Positions 7,940 to 16,790 of a stretch of 64,000 bases of DNA are shown one piece after another (the stretch's first letter is position 1; the number at the start of each line of letters is the position of its first letter). Below the pieces are notes generated by a model, which saw only the letters and a program-made list of their open reading frames with translations, made no database searches and had not been told where the DNA came from. The DNA is from Baaleninema simplex PCC 7105 (lineage in GTDB: Bacteria; Cyanobacteriota; Cyanobacteriia; Cyanobacteriales; Geitlerinemataceae): assembly GCF_000332355.1 (NCBI RefSeq), contig NZ_KB235962.1, positions 481,319-545,318 on the forward strand, written 5' to 3'. The position numbers and the translations under genes are program-made.

Positions 7940-9266
7940 TAAAAAGCCTCGTTATCTCCTCAGCCCACTATCTTCTACAAAACTCGTGTTTGCCATCATC
8001 GCCGTTGCACTCGTTTCCATCGCCGCAACTCTTGTGGGGGTTGCCCTCTGGCGATTGACCGGATCGTTCCGCGAACAGAAATCCTATCGCTTTTTAAAAA
8101 CTCCCGATCTCGATTCCCCGGAATTTATACCGACGTTGGCGAGTCTCGCTGAAGCCATTCCCACCGCAGGCTGCGTAACGCAAGTGTGGACGGAAATCGA
8201 CGCGATCCAACAGGCGCGACTCGATGCTATCCGATCGGCCCGACGCAGCGTCCAGTTCGAGACGTATATTATGACTCCCGGTCGGCGATCTCGCGAGTTA
8301 TCTGAAGTGTTGCGGGCGAAAGCGGCTTCGGGAGTTTGCGTCCGAGTTCTCGTAGACGACTACGGAACCCAAACGTTACCCGAGTCCTATTGGCGACAGT
8401 TGAAAAACGCTGGGGTGGAGGTGCGCCGCTTCAACGCGTTCGATTGGAAATCGCCGCTATCCTATCTCGATCGCACCCATCGCAAACTTCTCGTCATCGA
8501 CGGACACCGAACTCTCATTGGCGGGGCGGGAATTTCCGATTTGTGGGACGGACGCAAAGAGGACGAAACGGCTTGGTTGGATATCGAGTTTCAAATCGAG
8601 GGTCCGGCGGTTTCGATTCTCAGCAAAATGTTCGCCCACCACTGGATTCTCACCGACGGCGAAGCCGATCTCACCGCCCCCACCTGGGCGAGCGACGGAA
8701 AACCCGGAGATCGCGTGATGTTGGCGATCGCACCGGGAACGCACCCGACGTATCGAGATTCGTCGATTTTAGGGTTGATGCAGGCGTTGGTGGGAAGCGT
8801 GCGCGATCGCGTTTGGATTTCCAGTCCTTATTTCATTCCCAGCAGTAGCTTGCGTCGCGCCCTCGTCGCCGCCCGAAAACGCGGTGTTGACGTGCGCGTG
8901 TTGACGATGGGATCTCGCAGCGACAAGCCCTTAGTTCGCGATGCGGCTAGGGAACGGTACGGCGAGTTGTTAGACGGCGATGTTTCCATTTACGAGTTCG
9001 CGCCGAGTATGATGCACGCGAAGATGGTTCTCGCCGACGATGGGTGGTTGAATTTCGGCAGTGCTAACGTCGATCCTCGCAGTTTGTTCCACAACGAGGA
9101 GTTGAACGTTATCGTCGAGGATCGAAACTTAGTCGATCGCGTCGAGGCGTTTTTTCAGTCGGCTTTCGATCGCAGTCACTTCGTTTCCCGCCGCAGCTGG
9201 AAGGGGCGATCGCTGTGGAAACGCATTCGAGGACGAGTCGGACTGTGGTTTCAGTGGCAACTTTAG
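7926..9266 (+). CDS. Phospholipase D / cardiolipin synthase-like protein
   Basis: 446 residues. One membrane segment (about 21-43, VFAIIAVALVSIAATLVGVALW) is followed by two PLD domains. Each has its HKD motif: H185-K187-D192 (HRKLLVID) and H364-K366-D371 (HAKMVLAD). Together they make one active site. The closest role is cardiolipin synthase (Cls-type) or a related phosphatidyltransferase at the membrane; some members are nucleases. The GTG start lies in a tandem repeat and no good ribosome site is seen, so the first 10-15 residues are uncertain. Confidence 0.88.
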   Translation: MTGDCKKPRYLLSPLSSTKLVFAIIAVALVSIAATLVGVALWRLTGSFREQKSYRFLKTPDLDSPEFIPTLASLAEAIPTAGCVTQVWTEIDAIQQARLDAIRSARRSVQFETYIMTPGRRSRELSEVLRAKAASGVCVRVLVDDYGTQTLPESYWRQLKNAGVEVRRFNAFDWKSPLSYLDRTHRKLLVIDGHRTLIGGAGISDLWDGRKEDETAWLDIEFQIEGPAVSILSKMFAHHWILTDGEADLTAPTWASDGKPGDRVMLAIAPGTHPTYRDSSILGLMQALVGSVRDRVWISSPYFIPSSSLRRALVAARKRGVDVRVLTMGSRSDKPLVRDAARERYGELLDGDVSIYEFAPSMMHAKMVLADDGWLNFGSANVDPRSLFHNEELNVIVEDRNLVDRVEAFFQSAFDRSHFVSRRSWKGRSLWKRIRGRVGLWFQWQL

Positions 9267-9307
9267 GGGGCGATCGCGAGTTTGGCGATCGCGTTGCTAT
9301 CCAGATT

Positions 9308-9357
9308 CTTCGCAGTACACCAGCCAAGCTTTCAGCTATGGATGGTGTACTGCGAAG
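9308..9357. repeat. Perfect 15-bp inverted repeat upstream of tnpB
   Basis: CTTCGCAGTACACCA at 9308-9322 pairs exactly with TGGTGTACTGCGAAG at 9343-9357 across a 20-base loop. It lies 47 bp before the tnpB start. It is either the folded left end of the IS200/IS605-type element or a terminator of the preceding gene. Confidence 0.8.
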
Positions 9358-9403
9358 CGCGACCGAGGGGAGTAACCTACAAAAGATTTGCTACAGTTTA
9401 GAT

Positions 9404-10756
9404 ATGCTAAACATGACGTGGGAATTTAAGCTAGAGCCAAGTGCGGAGCAGGTTTCAGAGATCGAACACATTCTTGAGGTGTGCCGCCATGTCTGGAATT
9501 TTGCTCTGCGGGAACGTAAAGACTGGCTAAAATCCCGCAAGTCGCCCGTGAATGCGTGCTCAATTCGGCAGGAATTTATCTTGCCAGCAGATGCACCCTT
9601 CCCGAACTACCACATTCAGGCTAAGCGTTTGACCGCTGCCAAGACTGAATTTCCTCAGCTCAAGACGGTCAACGCTCAGGTTCTTCAGCAAGTCCTTAGA
9701 AAACTTGAGACTTCTTGGGAGTCGTGGCGGTTAAAACGTTCGGGTCTTCCACGGTTCAAAAAAACCAACCGGATGCGAAGCTTTGTCTTCCCCCAGATGC
9801 TCAAAAACTGTGTGTCTGATGAGGGTATAAAGCTGTCGCAACTGGGCTGGGTTCGGGTTCGGTGGTCGCGTAAAATTCCTGATTTATTTCAGGTTAAGCA
9901 AGCTCGAATTGTGCGTAAGGCATCCGGGTACTTTGTCATGCTTAGCCTTCAGGCTGACGTCGATATTCCTGCTGTAGCCCCTCACGGACATCCGGTAGGG
10001 ATTGATGTGGGTCTGGAGTACTTTCTTTCAACTTCTGATGGAGAACAGGTCAAGCGACCTCGCTTCTTCAACAATTTGCATCGCAAGCTGAAATCGCTGC
10101 AACGCAGATTGAAGAAAAAGCAGAAGGGGTCAGCTAACTGGCTGAAACTCCAGAAGAAAATTGCCAGAGTCCATCAACGGATTGCCGATACGAGAAAAGA
10201 CTGGCATTTCAAGTTGGCTCATCACCTCTGCGACGGTGCAGGGATGATTTTTGTCGAAGATCTCGACTTCCGCATTATGGCTAAGGGAATGCTGGGCAAG
10301 CACACCCTCGATGCTGGATTGGGTCAATTTGTGAATCAGATCCTTCCCTGGGTGTGCTGGAAGCGCGATGTGTATTACGGCAAGGTGGATGCGCGGGGCA
10401 CTTCTCAGGAATGTCCCGATTGTGGGGCAGAGGTTCGTAAAGACCTCTCAACTCGAATCCATCACTGCCACAACTGCGGGTCAACAAAGCCCCGTGATGT
10501 GGCGAGTGGACAAGTCATCTGTAGCCGTGGGCAACGGCAAATCGAAAATGCCTGTGGAGTCGAGGCGACGGGGGATCGGGTCACTGATTCTAGTTGGCTG
10601 GCTGTGAAGCAGGAAATCTTTGGGGCGACCCAAGGAATCTCCCTGCATACCCGGAACGGGTTGCTGGGAGAGGATGTCAAAGTAAGAAGTGATTTATCGA
10701 CGGCAACCCGCCGTCTTTCTCGTACTCGCATCGATCGACGCGATCGCTTCACCTGA
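9404..10756 (+). mobile_element. tnpB: IS200/IS605-family TnpB nuclease gene, intact
   Basis: 450 residues from the ATG at 9404; the upstream in-frame extension is non-coding. TnpB is an RNA-guided DNA nuclease, the ancestor type of Cas12. Order: N-terminal HTH_OrfB region; RuvC-I Asp in VGIDVGLEYF; RuvC-II Glu in IFVEDLDFR; a zinc ribbon, CPDCG then CHNCG; RuvC-III Asp in RDVASGQVICSRG. All catalytic residues are present. No tnpA is nearby, so this is an isolated tnpB-only element. A guide (omega) RNA would be expected over and after the 3' end. Confidence 0.9.
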
Positions 10757-10794
10757 ATTGTTCGAGTTCCCTTTCTTCTGTTTCACAAACTTCT

Positions 10795-11688
10795 ATGAAA
10801 CTGCTATTCGATGGTTGGAAAGACTTCAAGCGTCGCAAATTTTTTAAAACAGTTACAGTTATTGTTTTAGCCTTTCTCTTCGGACTCGGTTTATTTCGGA
10901 TTTCCACAGAACTTCTTTTTGAAGAAATTCCAATATTCGGATTTCACGATATTATCGATCGCGACAATCCCCAAGAACGACCGCCCGATCGCCTCGAGTG
11001 GAGTAGCGACTATTTCAAACAAGATTTTGAAGCGTTTCTCACACAACTCGTTCGCAAAAAATACTGGTTTCTGACGACCGAGGAACTTTACGATTACTTT
11101 TTAGCCGATCCACCCAAGCCGATTCCGTCTGAAAAGCGCAAACAGAAAAAAGTTTTAATTAGCTTTGATGACGGTTATAAAAGCGCTCACCAAAATATTT
11201 TACCGATTTTAGAAAAGCTCGATCGCACCTACAATACGCCAATTAAAATCGTTTGGTTTATCAATCCCGCTTTCATGGGAATTCCCGGCACTGCTCTCGA
11301 TCGCGCCAGTTGCCAAGACTTCCGTACCGGACTCGAAAAAGGATATTACGACTTACAATCTCACACCTCAAACCACGAAAATCTCACGACACTCGACTCA
11401 AAAGACCTCAAAAAAGAACTGCTCGGATCTCAAAACTTACTTCGAGCCTGCACAGACAATTTAGATCCAACAAACCAAGTTGCAAATCATTTAGCATATC
11501 CCTTTGGTGCTGTCAATAGATTTGCGTTAAAAGAAGTTAAGAAATATTATAAATCCGGCTATCTTTACAACGGTAAAACCTTACGAATCGACTGGTTTCG
11601 CGATCGCTACTTTCTCCCTCGCATCACAGTCAACCGCAACCACAGCGTCGAGCAACTGTTAAAGATCGCCTCGGGAGGATGGCTTTGA
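10795..11688 (+). CDS. NodB-like polysaccharide deacetylase
   Basis: 297 residues, with a membrane anchor at about 18-38 (KTVTVIVLAFLFGLGLF) and an extracytoplasmic NodB domain. The metal-site motifs are visible: ISFDDGY (D125, D126), the helix motif LQSHTSNHENL near 190, and AYPFGAVN. The family removes acetyl groups from chitin, peptidoglycan or exopolysaccharide N-acetylhexosamines. The substrate here is unknown. It lies alone between a tnpB and a DUF5009 gene. Confidence 0.88.
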   Translation: MKLLFDGWKDFKRRKFFKTVTVIVLAFLFGLGLFRISTELLFEEIPIFGFHDIIDRDNPQERPPDRLEWSSDYFKQDFEAFLTQLVRKKYWFLTTEELYDYFLADPPKPIPSEKRKQKKVLISFDDGYKSAHQNILPILEKLDRTYNTPIKIVWFINPAFMGIPGTALDRASCQDFRTGLEKGYYDLQSHTSNHENLTTLDSKDLKKELLGSQNLLRACTDNLDPTNQVANHLAYPFGAVNRFALKEVKKYYKSGYLYNGKTLRIDWFRDRYFLPRITVNRNHSVEQLLKIASGGWL

Positions 11689-11823
11689 TAATCGAGTATG
11701 TCTTTTGGGGTAGGTTAGCTTGACGAACGCGATTGGGTTCCAAAAACTTTTCCAAAAACTCTGTGTCCTCCGTGCCTCTGTGGTGCATCCCTCCCCAACT
11801 CTCAACCAAATAGGAGTCCGACC

Positions 11824-13296
11824 GTGACGCGGGAAAATCCAGTTTCAAAACGTGCCGACGCCCTCGATGCCTTGCGGGGAATTGCAGTTTTAGCGATGGT
11901 GTTTTCCGGCATTATTCCCTTTGGCGGCGCCCTTCCCAGTTGGATGTACCACGCCCAAGTTCCGCCCCCCGAACATATTTTTAATCCCGACGTTCCCGGT
12001 TTAACCTGGGTCGATTGGGTATTTCCCATTTTCCTCTTTTCGATGGGTGCGGCGATTCCCCTGGCACAGTCGCGACGACACGAAAAAGGCTGGGAATGGT
12101 GGCGCATCGTTCCCTCAATTCTCTGGCGAGGCGTCTCTCTGTTGGCGTTTGCGGTGTTTCTCCAACACCTGCGCCCCAATATTCTCGATCCGGCGTTGGG
12201 CGATTTACGCTGGTGGTTGGCCTTGTCGGGATTCCTCATTTTAGGCTTGGCGTTCGGGCGATTTCCCAAATGGGTTCCCGAGATCGTGCAAAAAGGCATC
12301 AATGTCGCCGGATGGCTGATGGGAATCCTGCTGCTGTCGCAGTTGCAGTATCCCGACGGAACGGGATTTTCACCGACGCGAAACGACATTATTTTAGTCG
12401 TCTTGGCAAACGTGGCAGTGGTTGGGGCGTTGGTGTGGTGGTTGACGCGTCGTAGCGTGGCGTGGCGGTTGGGGGTGATGGCGTGGGTGTTGGCGTTGCT
12501 GTTTTCCTACAGCGAACCGGGATGGGTGAAGCAGGTGTTTTCGATGTCCCCACTTCCCAGTTTGCTCAATTTCGCCTATTGGAAATATCTGCTGGTGGTT
12601 TTACCCGGAACGATCGTCGGCGATGGCGTGTTGCGGTGGATGAAGTCGTCGCAACCGGTTCCACCTGCGGAAGATGTCGTCGAAACCTTGCAGGTCAAGC
12701 CCAGGGAGGAGGGGGCGACGGAGTGGCGGGGTTGGGAATACGGTGCGATCGCCCTTTTGGGAATTACCATCTCTCTGATTTTACTGGTGGGATTACAAGC
12801 TCGCTGGGTGTGGCAAACCACTGTTGTTACCGCTATTTTAGGAACGGTGCTGTTGCGTCTGGTGCGTTCTCCAGTCGATGCGACGGAACGGTTGCTGGCG
12901 ACTTGCGGGCGGTGGGGCGTTTACTGGATTCTATTGGGGTTAGCTCTCGAACCCTATGAAGGCGGTATCAAAAAAGATCCCGCTACCTTAAGTTATCTGT
13001 TCGTCACCGTGGGGATGTCGGCGTTGTTGTTGGCGGCGTTATTTGTGGTGTCGGACGTATTTTGTCAAACCTGGGCGTTCGGTTTGTTCGTCGCCACCGG
13101 GCGCAATCCGCTCGTGGGTTATGTGGGTTATGCCAATTTACTGTTACCGATTTTGATGCTGACGGGTTGGCGAGAAACCATTGAGGATTTTACGATGTCG
13201 CCGAGGCGAGGAGTCGTTCGGGCGGCGGTTTATACGCTAATTGTGGCGTTGCTGGCGAGTGGGATGACGCGGTTGCGCTGGTTTTGGAAAAGTTAA
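11824..13296 (+). CDS. DUF5009 / HGSNAT-like membrane protein
   Basis: 490 residues from a GTG with AGGAG eight bases upstream. It has about ten to twelve membrane segments. The start RADALDALRGIAVLAMVFSG, and WVDWVFPIFLFSMGAAIPLA, are typical of the DUF5009 and heparan-alpha-glucosaminide N-acetyltransferase-like acyltransferases, which may acylate sugars across the membrane. The substrate is unknown. The arrangement with the NodB deacetylase upstream on the same strand suggests, without proving, a shared role in cell-surface glycan modification. Confidence 0.8.
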   Translation: MTRENPVSKRADALDALRGIAVLAMVFSGIIPFGGALPSWMYHAQVPPPEHIFNPDVPGLTWVDWVFPIFLFSMGAAIPLAQSRRHEKGWEWWRIVPSILWRGVSLLAFAVFLQHLRPNILDPALGDLRWWLALSGFLILGLAFGRFPKWVPEIVQKGINVAGWLMGILLLSQLQYPDGTGFSPTRNDIILVVLANVAVVGALVWWLTRRSVAWRLGVMAWVLALLFSYSEPGWVKQVFSMSPLPSLLNFAYWKYLLVVLPGTIVGDGVLRWMKSSQPVPPAEDVVETLQVKPREEGATEWRGWEYGAIALLGITISLILLVGLQARWVWQTTVVTAILGTVLLRLVRSPVDATERLLATCGRWGVYWILLGLALEPYEGGIKKDPATLSYLFVTVGMSALLLAALFVVSDVFCQTWAFGLFVATGRNPLVGYVGYANLLLPILMLTGWRETIEDFTMSPRRGVVRAAVYTLIVALLASGMTRLRWFWKS

Positions 13297-13380
13297 AATC
13301 ACTGACAGCAAGGCGATCGCCCGTTTCTCGTCGGGCATAATGTCGGTAAAGGTTCGATCGCCCTCCCCGAAACTGATGCC

Positions 13381-13956
13381 ATGACGAACGCTTTCACCCT
13401 CAACTCGTCGGCGTTACATCTGACAGAGGAACAGTTTTTTCAACTCTGTCAGGATAACCGCGAGGTGCAATTCGAGCGCAACGCCAACGGAGATCTCGTC
13501 ATTATGCCCCCCACTGGCGGAGAAACCGGATATCGAAACGGACGCATTACGCAACAGCTTTTTAACTGGATAGACGCAGGGGGAACGGGAATCGCGTTCG
13601 ACTCCTCGACGGGGTTTATCCTTCTCAACGGGGCGAATCGCTCTCCCGATGTGGCTTGGATTGCCAGCGATCGCTGGAACGCTTTAACGCCAGAACAAAA
13701 ACAGCGGTTTCTCCCCCTTTGTCCCGATTTTGTGGTGGAACTTCGCTCTCCGAGCGATAACCTGGAAACGCTACAACGGAAAATGCAGGAATATCGCGAT
13801 AACGGAACTCGACTCGGTTGGCTTCTCGATCCCTCCTCGAAAACTATCGAAATTTACCGTCGCGATCGCCCCATTGAAGTCGTACAAAACCCCGACGAAC
13901 TCTTAGGAGAAACCGTTTTACCGGGGTTTAGTTTGAAACTCGATCGCATTTGGTGA
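13381..13956 (+). CDS. Uma2-family putative restriction endonuclease, copy 1
   Basis: 191 residues of the Uma2 (DUF820) family, a PD-(D/E)XK-type nuclease fold much expanded in cyanobacteria. Visible family elements are NGDLVIMPPTGGETG, then SPDVAWIASDRW (active-site Asp), then PDFVVELRSPSDNLE (Glu of the E-x-K-like motif) and KMQEYRDNGTRLGWLLDP. Their cellular job is not established. A nearly identical second copy follows after 7 bp; the two differ strongly only around residues 51-73. Confidence 0.88.
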   Translation: MTNAFTLNSSALHLTEEQFFQLCQDNREVQFERNANGDLVIMPPTGGETGYRNGRITQQLFNWIDAGGTGIAFDSSTGFILLNGANRSPDVAWIASDRWNALTPEQKQRFLPLCPDFVVELRSPSDNLETLQRKMQEYRDNGTRLGWLLDPSSKTIEIYRRDRPIEVVQNPDELLGETVLPGFSLKLDRIW

Positions 13957-13963
13957 AGTTGCT

Positions 13964-14539
13964 ATGACGAACGCTTTCACCCTCAACTCATCGGCGTTAC
14001 AACTGACAGACGAGCAGTTTTTTCAACTCTGTCAGGATAACCGAGACGTGCAATTCGAGCGCAACGCCAACGGAGATCTCGTGATTATGCCCCCCACTGG
14101 CGGAGAAACGGGAAACCGCAATTTCGAGCTTTACATCGATTTGGGAATTTGGAACCGTCAAACGAATCTCGGGGTTGCGTTCGACTCCTCGACGGGGTTT
14201 ATCCTTCCCAACGGGGCGAATCGCTCTCCCGATGTGGCTTGGATTGCCAGCGATCGCTGGAACGCTTTAACGCCAGAACAAAAACAGCGGTTTCTCCCCC
14301 TTTGTCCCGATTTTGTGGTGGAGTTGCGATCGCCCAGCGACAATCTGGAGAATTTACAACGTAAAATGCAGGAATATCGCGATAACGGAACTCGACTCGG
14401 TTGGCTTCTCGATCCCTCCTCGAAAACTGTCGAAATTTACCGACGCGATCGCCCCATTGAAGTCGTACAAAACCCCGACGAACTCTCAGGAGAAACCGTT
14501 TTACCGGGGTTTAGTTTGAAACTCGATCGCATCTGGTAA
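13964..14539 (+). CDS. Uma2-family putative restriction endonuclease, copy 2
   Basis: 191 residues, a tandem duplicate of the preceding gene with the same length, start and end. Residues 1-50 and about 74-191 differ at only a handful of positions. The segment between, NRNFELYIDLGIWNRQTN here against YRNGRITQQLFNWIDAGG in copy 1, is replaced as a block. The same nuclease-fold motifs are present. It ends one base before the convergent TetR gene. Confidence 0.88.
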   Translation: MTNAFTLNSSALQLTDEQFFQLCQDNRDVQFERNANGDLVIMPPTGGETGNRNFELYIDLGIWNRQTNLGVAFDSSTGFILPNGANRSPDVAWIASDRWNALTPEQKQRFLPLCPDFVVELRSPSDNLENLQRKMQEYRDNGTRLGWLLDPSSKTVEIYRRDRPIEVVQNPDELSGETVLPGFSLKLDRIW

Positions 14540-15139
14540 CTATTGAAACAGCGACTCGAGAACACAATCGATCACGCGTTCTGGCTCGATGGGAACCACT
14601 TCATCCCCGTACATTAAATTTTGAGAAATGACAAAGTGAATTAACGTACCCAAGAATACCCGCGCCGCTGCTTCGGCGTCAGTACATCTTAACGAAGGTT
14701 GTTCGGCGAGATATTGCGTCACGATTGTTAACGCTGGCTTGAAGAGGTTCCGAATGAAGGTTTGGGCGAGATGGGGAAACCGCCCGGATTCTCCGATAAT
14801 CAGCCGCACGAAGGCTTTATAGTCGCTATCTTTGCCCACGTTATTCATTAACGTCATGGCAAATTGGCGTAAGACAACTTTCGGATCTCCTTGCAACGGT
14901 TGCGATCGCTGTACTTGGGCGAATTTGCGTTCCGCCAGTTGCTTCACTAACGCCTCGAACAAGCCTTCCTTGTCGCCGAAGTGGTTGTATACCGTGGCTT
15001 TCGAGACGCCTGCGGTTGCCGCTACCCGATCCATGCTCGTGGCAGCATAGCCGCGTTGGAGAAATTCTTTCATCGCACCGTCGAGGATTTGCTCGGCTTT
15101 TGGGGCGAGTTCGAGGGTTGGGGCGTTTTTTTGAATCAT
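14540..15139 (-). CDS. TetR/AcrR-family transcriptional repressor
   Basis: 199 residues from the ATG at 15139. The N-terminal helix-turn-helix is clear: ILDGAMKEFLQRGYAATSMD, then VAATAGVSKATVYNHFGDKE. The C-terminal ligand-binding half ends ERVIDCVLESLFQ. It is transcribed away from the devBCA exporter. The intergenic region between them holds three copies of a 15-bp palindrome, one within its own probable promoter. It should therefore repress both itself and the exporter until an exported compound binds it. Confidence 0.9.
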   Translation of the reverse strand: MIQKNAPTLELAPKAEQILDGAMKEFLQRGYAATSMDRVAATAGVSKATVYNHFGDKEGLFEALVKQLAERKFAQVQRSQPLQGDPKVVLRQFAMTLMNNVGKDSDYKAFVRLIIGESGRFPHLAQTFIRNLFKPALTIVTQYLAEQPSLRCTDAEAAARVFLGTLIHFVISQNLMYGDEVVPIEPERVIDCVLESLFQ

Positions 15140-15191
15140 GGTGCGTGTTTGGCGAGAAAACGGAATCGTTTTCGATCCCACTTTTAATTAT

Positions 15192-15296
15192 ACTATACGG
15201 TTTAGTTTAGATTTCAAGGAGTTGTGAATTTCATCAAAAATTAAACTACCCGGTTTAGTTTAGTGTTATACTCAAAAGTGAACTAAACCGTTCAGT
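15192..15296. promoter_or_regulatory. Three operator-like palindromes between tetR and devB
   Basis: Three 15-bp sites match ACTAAACCGTTTAGT: ACTATACGGTTTAGT (15192-15206), ACTACCCGGTTTAGT (15245-15259) and ACTAAACCGTTCAGT (15282-15296). Each is a near palindrome. The first overlaps a minus-strand -10 box (TATAAT at 15187-15192) with TTGAAA about 19 bp upstream, the probable tetR promoter. A TATACT at 15267-15272 between sites two and three is a candidate -10 for devB. Binding would block both directions. Confidence 0.75.
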
Positions 15297-15319
15297 AGCA
15301 TTCGAGAGGTTCGACAGCA

Positions 15320-16642
15320 ATGCGTGGCTTTGAACTCAGACAGGCTCCTACCTCCCTTCCGGTATCGAAAACGGCGATCGCCCTAATTTCCCTAGCATTA
15401 CTGGGTTTAGGAGGAAGCATCGGGTACGCCCTAGTGCGCCTGAGTGCGTCTTCCTCCGAACCTGCTGCGGTGACAGAAGTTCAACCGCCTCGCGTCGAAA
15501 CCGTCACGGCGATGGGATGGATCGATCCCAAAGGAGAAACCATCGATCTCTCCGCCTCCCAATCCGCCGAAGGAAGCCGAGTCGATCGCCTCGAAGTCAG
15601 CGAAGGCGACTGGGTAGAAGCCGGAGAAGTCGTCGCGATACTCGACAGCCACGATCGCAAACAAGCCGCCCTCGATCGCACCCTCGCCGATGTCGAAATC
15701 GCAAGAGCGGAACTGGCGCAAGTCGAAGCTGGGGCGAAAACCGGAGAAATCCAAGCGCAAGCGGCGAGATTCGATCGCAACCGAGCCGAACTCGACGGAC
15801 AAATCGCCACCCAACGCGCCACCATCGCCAGTTTGCAAGCCACCCTCAACGGCGAACGGCGAGCGCAACAAGCCACCGTCGAACGATTACAAGCCGAGTT
15901 GCGCGTGGCGAACAAAGACTGTCAGCGATACGAACAGTTGTATCGAGACGGTGCGGTTTCCGAACAAGATCGCGATCGCACCTGTCTCGACGCCGTAAGC
16001 GTTCGCGAACGATTCAGCGAAGCCCAAGCCAACCTCGATCGCATCGTGAGTACCTACCAAGCCCAAATCGCCGAAGCCCAAGCCAACCTCGATCGCACCG
16101 TTTCCACCGTCGAGAGCGAAATCACCGAAGCCGAAGCCACCCTCGACGCCGTCGCCGAAGTGCGCCCCCAAGACGTGCGCCTCGCCGAAACCAAACTCAT
16201 CTCCGCCCAAGCCGCCGTTACCCAAGCCGAAGCCGATTTAGAACTGTCGCTAGTGCGATCGCCCCAAGCTGGGCGAGTTCTGGAGATTTACACCCATTCC
16301 GGCGAAACCATCGCCCCAGAAGGAATCGTCAAAATCGGACAAACCGACGAGATGACAGTGGTAGCAGAAGTTTACGAAAGCGACGTTCGCAAAGTGCAAC
16401 CGGGACAATCCGTCACCATCACCAGCGACGCTCTCCCCCAAGACTTACAGGGAACCGTAGAGCGTGTGGGTTGGCAAGTTTTGCGTCAAAGCGAACTCGA
16501 TCTCGATCCCGCCGCCAACGTAGACGCTCGCGTTGTCGAAGTTCGCATCGCCCTCGACGAAAATTCCAGTGCGATCGCCGCTCCCTTCACCAACCTGCAC
16601 GTCATCGCCGAAATTGCGTTAGACGAAGACAGTGAACAGTGA
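15320..16642 (+). CDS. devB: DevB-type ABC exporter membrane fusion protein (HlyD family)
   Basis: 440 residues. A membrane anchor (about 19-40) is followed by a lipoyl/barrel-sandwich half (TVTAMGWIDPKGETIDLSA), a long alpha-hairpin coiled coil (about 115-305, with repeated AQANLDR(I/T)VST), the second half (SLVRSPQAGRVLEIYTHSGE), and a beta-barrel end. It should bridge the inner-membrane transporter to an outer-membrane TolC-like channel. In heterocyst formers DevBCA exports glycolipid; here the cargo is unknown. It is first in the order devB-devC-devA and is controlled by the adjacent TetR-type regulator. Confidence 0.9.
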   Translation: MRGFELRQAPTSLPVSKTAIALISLALLGLGGSIGYALVRLSASSSEPAAVTEVQPPRVETVTAMGWIDPKGETIDLSASQSAEGSRVDRLEVSEGDWVEAGEVVAILDSHDRKQAALDRTLADVEIARAELAQVEAGAKTGEIQAQAARFDRNRAELDGQIATQRATIASLQATLNGERRAQQATVERLQAELRVANKDCQRYEQLYRDGAVSEQDRDRTCLDAVSVRERFSEAQANLDRIVSTYQAQIAEAQANLDRTVSTVESEITEAEATLDAVAEVRPQDVRLAETKLISAQAAVTQAEADLELSLVRSPQAGRVLEIYTHSGETIAPEGIVKIGQTDEMTVVAEVYESDVRKVQPGQSVTITSDALPQDLQGTVERVGWQVLRQSELDLDPAANVDARVVEVRIALDENSSAIAAPFTNLHVIAEIALDEDSEQ

Positions 16643-16649
16643 ACAATCC

Positions 16650-16710
16650 GTAGGGTGCGTGACTTGAAAAATAGGGTGTCAATCGTAAGACCGAAAAATC
16701 GTCACGCACC
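16650..16710. repeat. Palindrome-ended short element, copy 1 (devB-devC gap)
   Basis: A 61-bp segment starting GTAGGGTGCGTGAC and ending GTCACGCACC, so its ends pair. The same sequence recurs inverted at 17997-18058, on the other side of devC, sharing GTAGGGTGCGTGACTTGAAA and onward. It looks like a small MITE or REP-type element. Confidence 0.8.
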
Positions 16711-16721
16711 GACAATGTATT

Positions 16722-16790
16722 TTCCCCCTCTCCCCCTCTCCCCTTCTCCCCCTCTCCCCTTCTCCCCCTCTCCCCCTCTCCCCCTCCCCC
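16722..16790. repeat. Pyrimidine-rich tandem repeat before devC
   Basis: Repeated CCCCCTCTCC / CCCCTTCTCC units run up to the ATG of devC. There is no usual ribosome-binding site in front of that start codon, only this C/T tract. Confidence 0.8.

Noticed and set aside
9215..9403. 63-residue N-terminal extension of the intact TnpB
   Set aside because: It overlaps the phospholipase-D gene and the inverted repeat; the TnpB family begins at the ATG at 9404.
15517..16635. 372-residue open frame overlapping devB in another frame
   Set aside because: Extremely Arg/Ser-rich, with no domain; it is the shadow of the GC-biased devB coding sequence.
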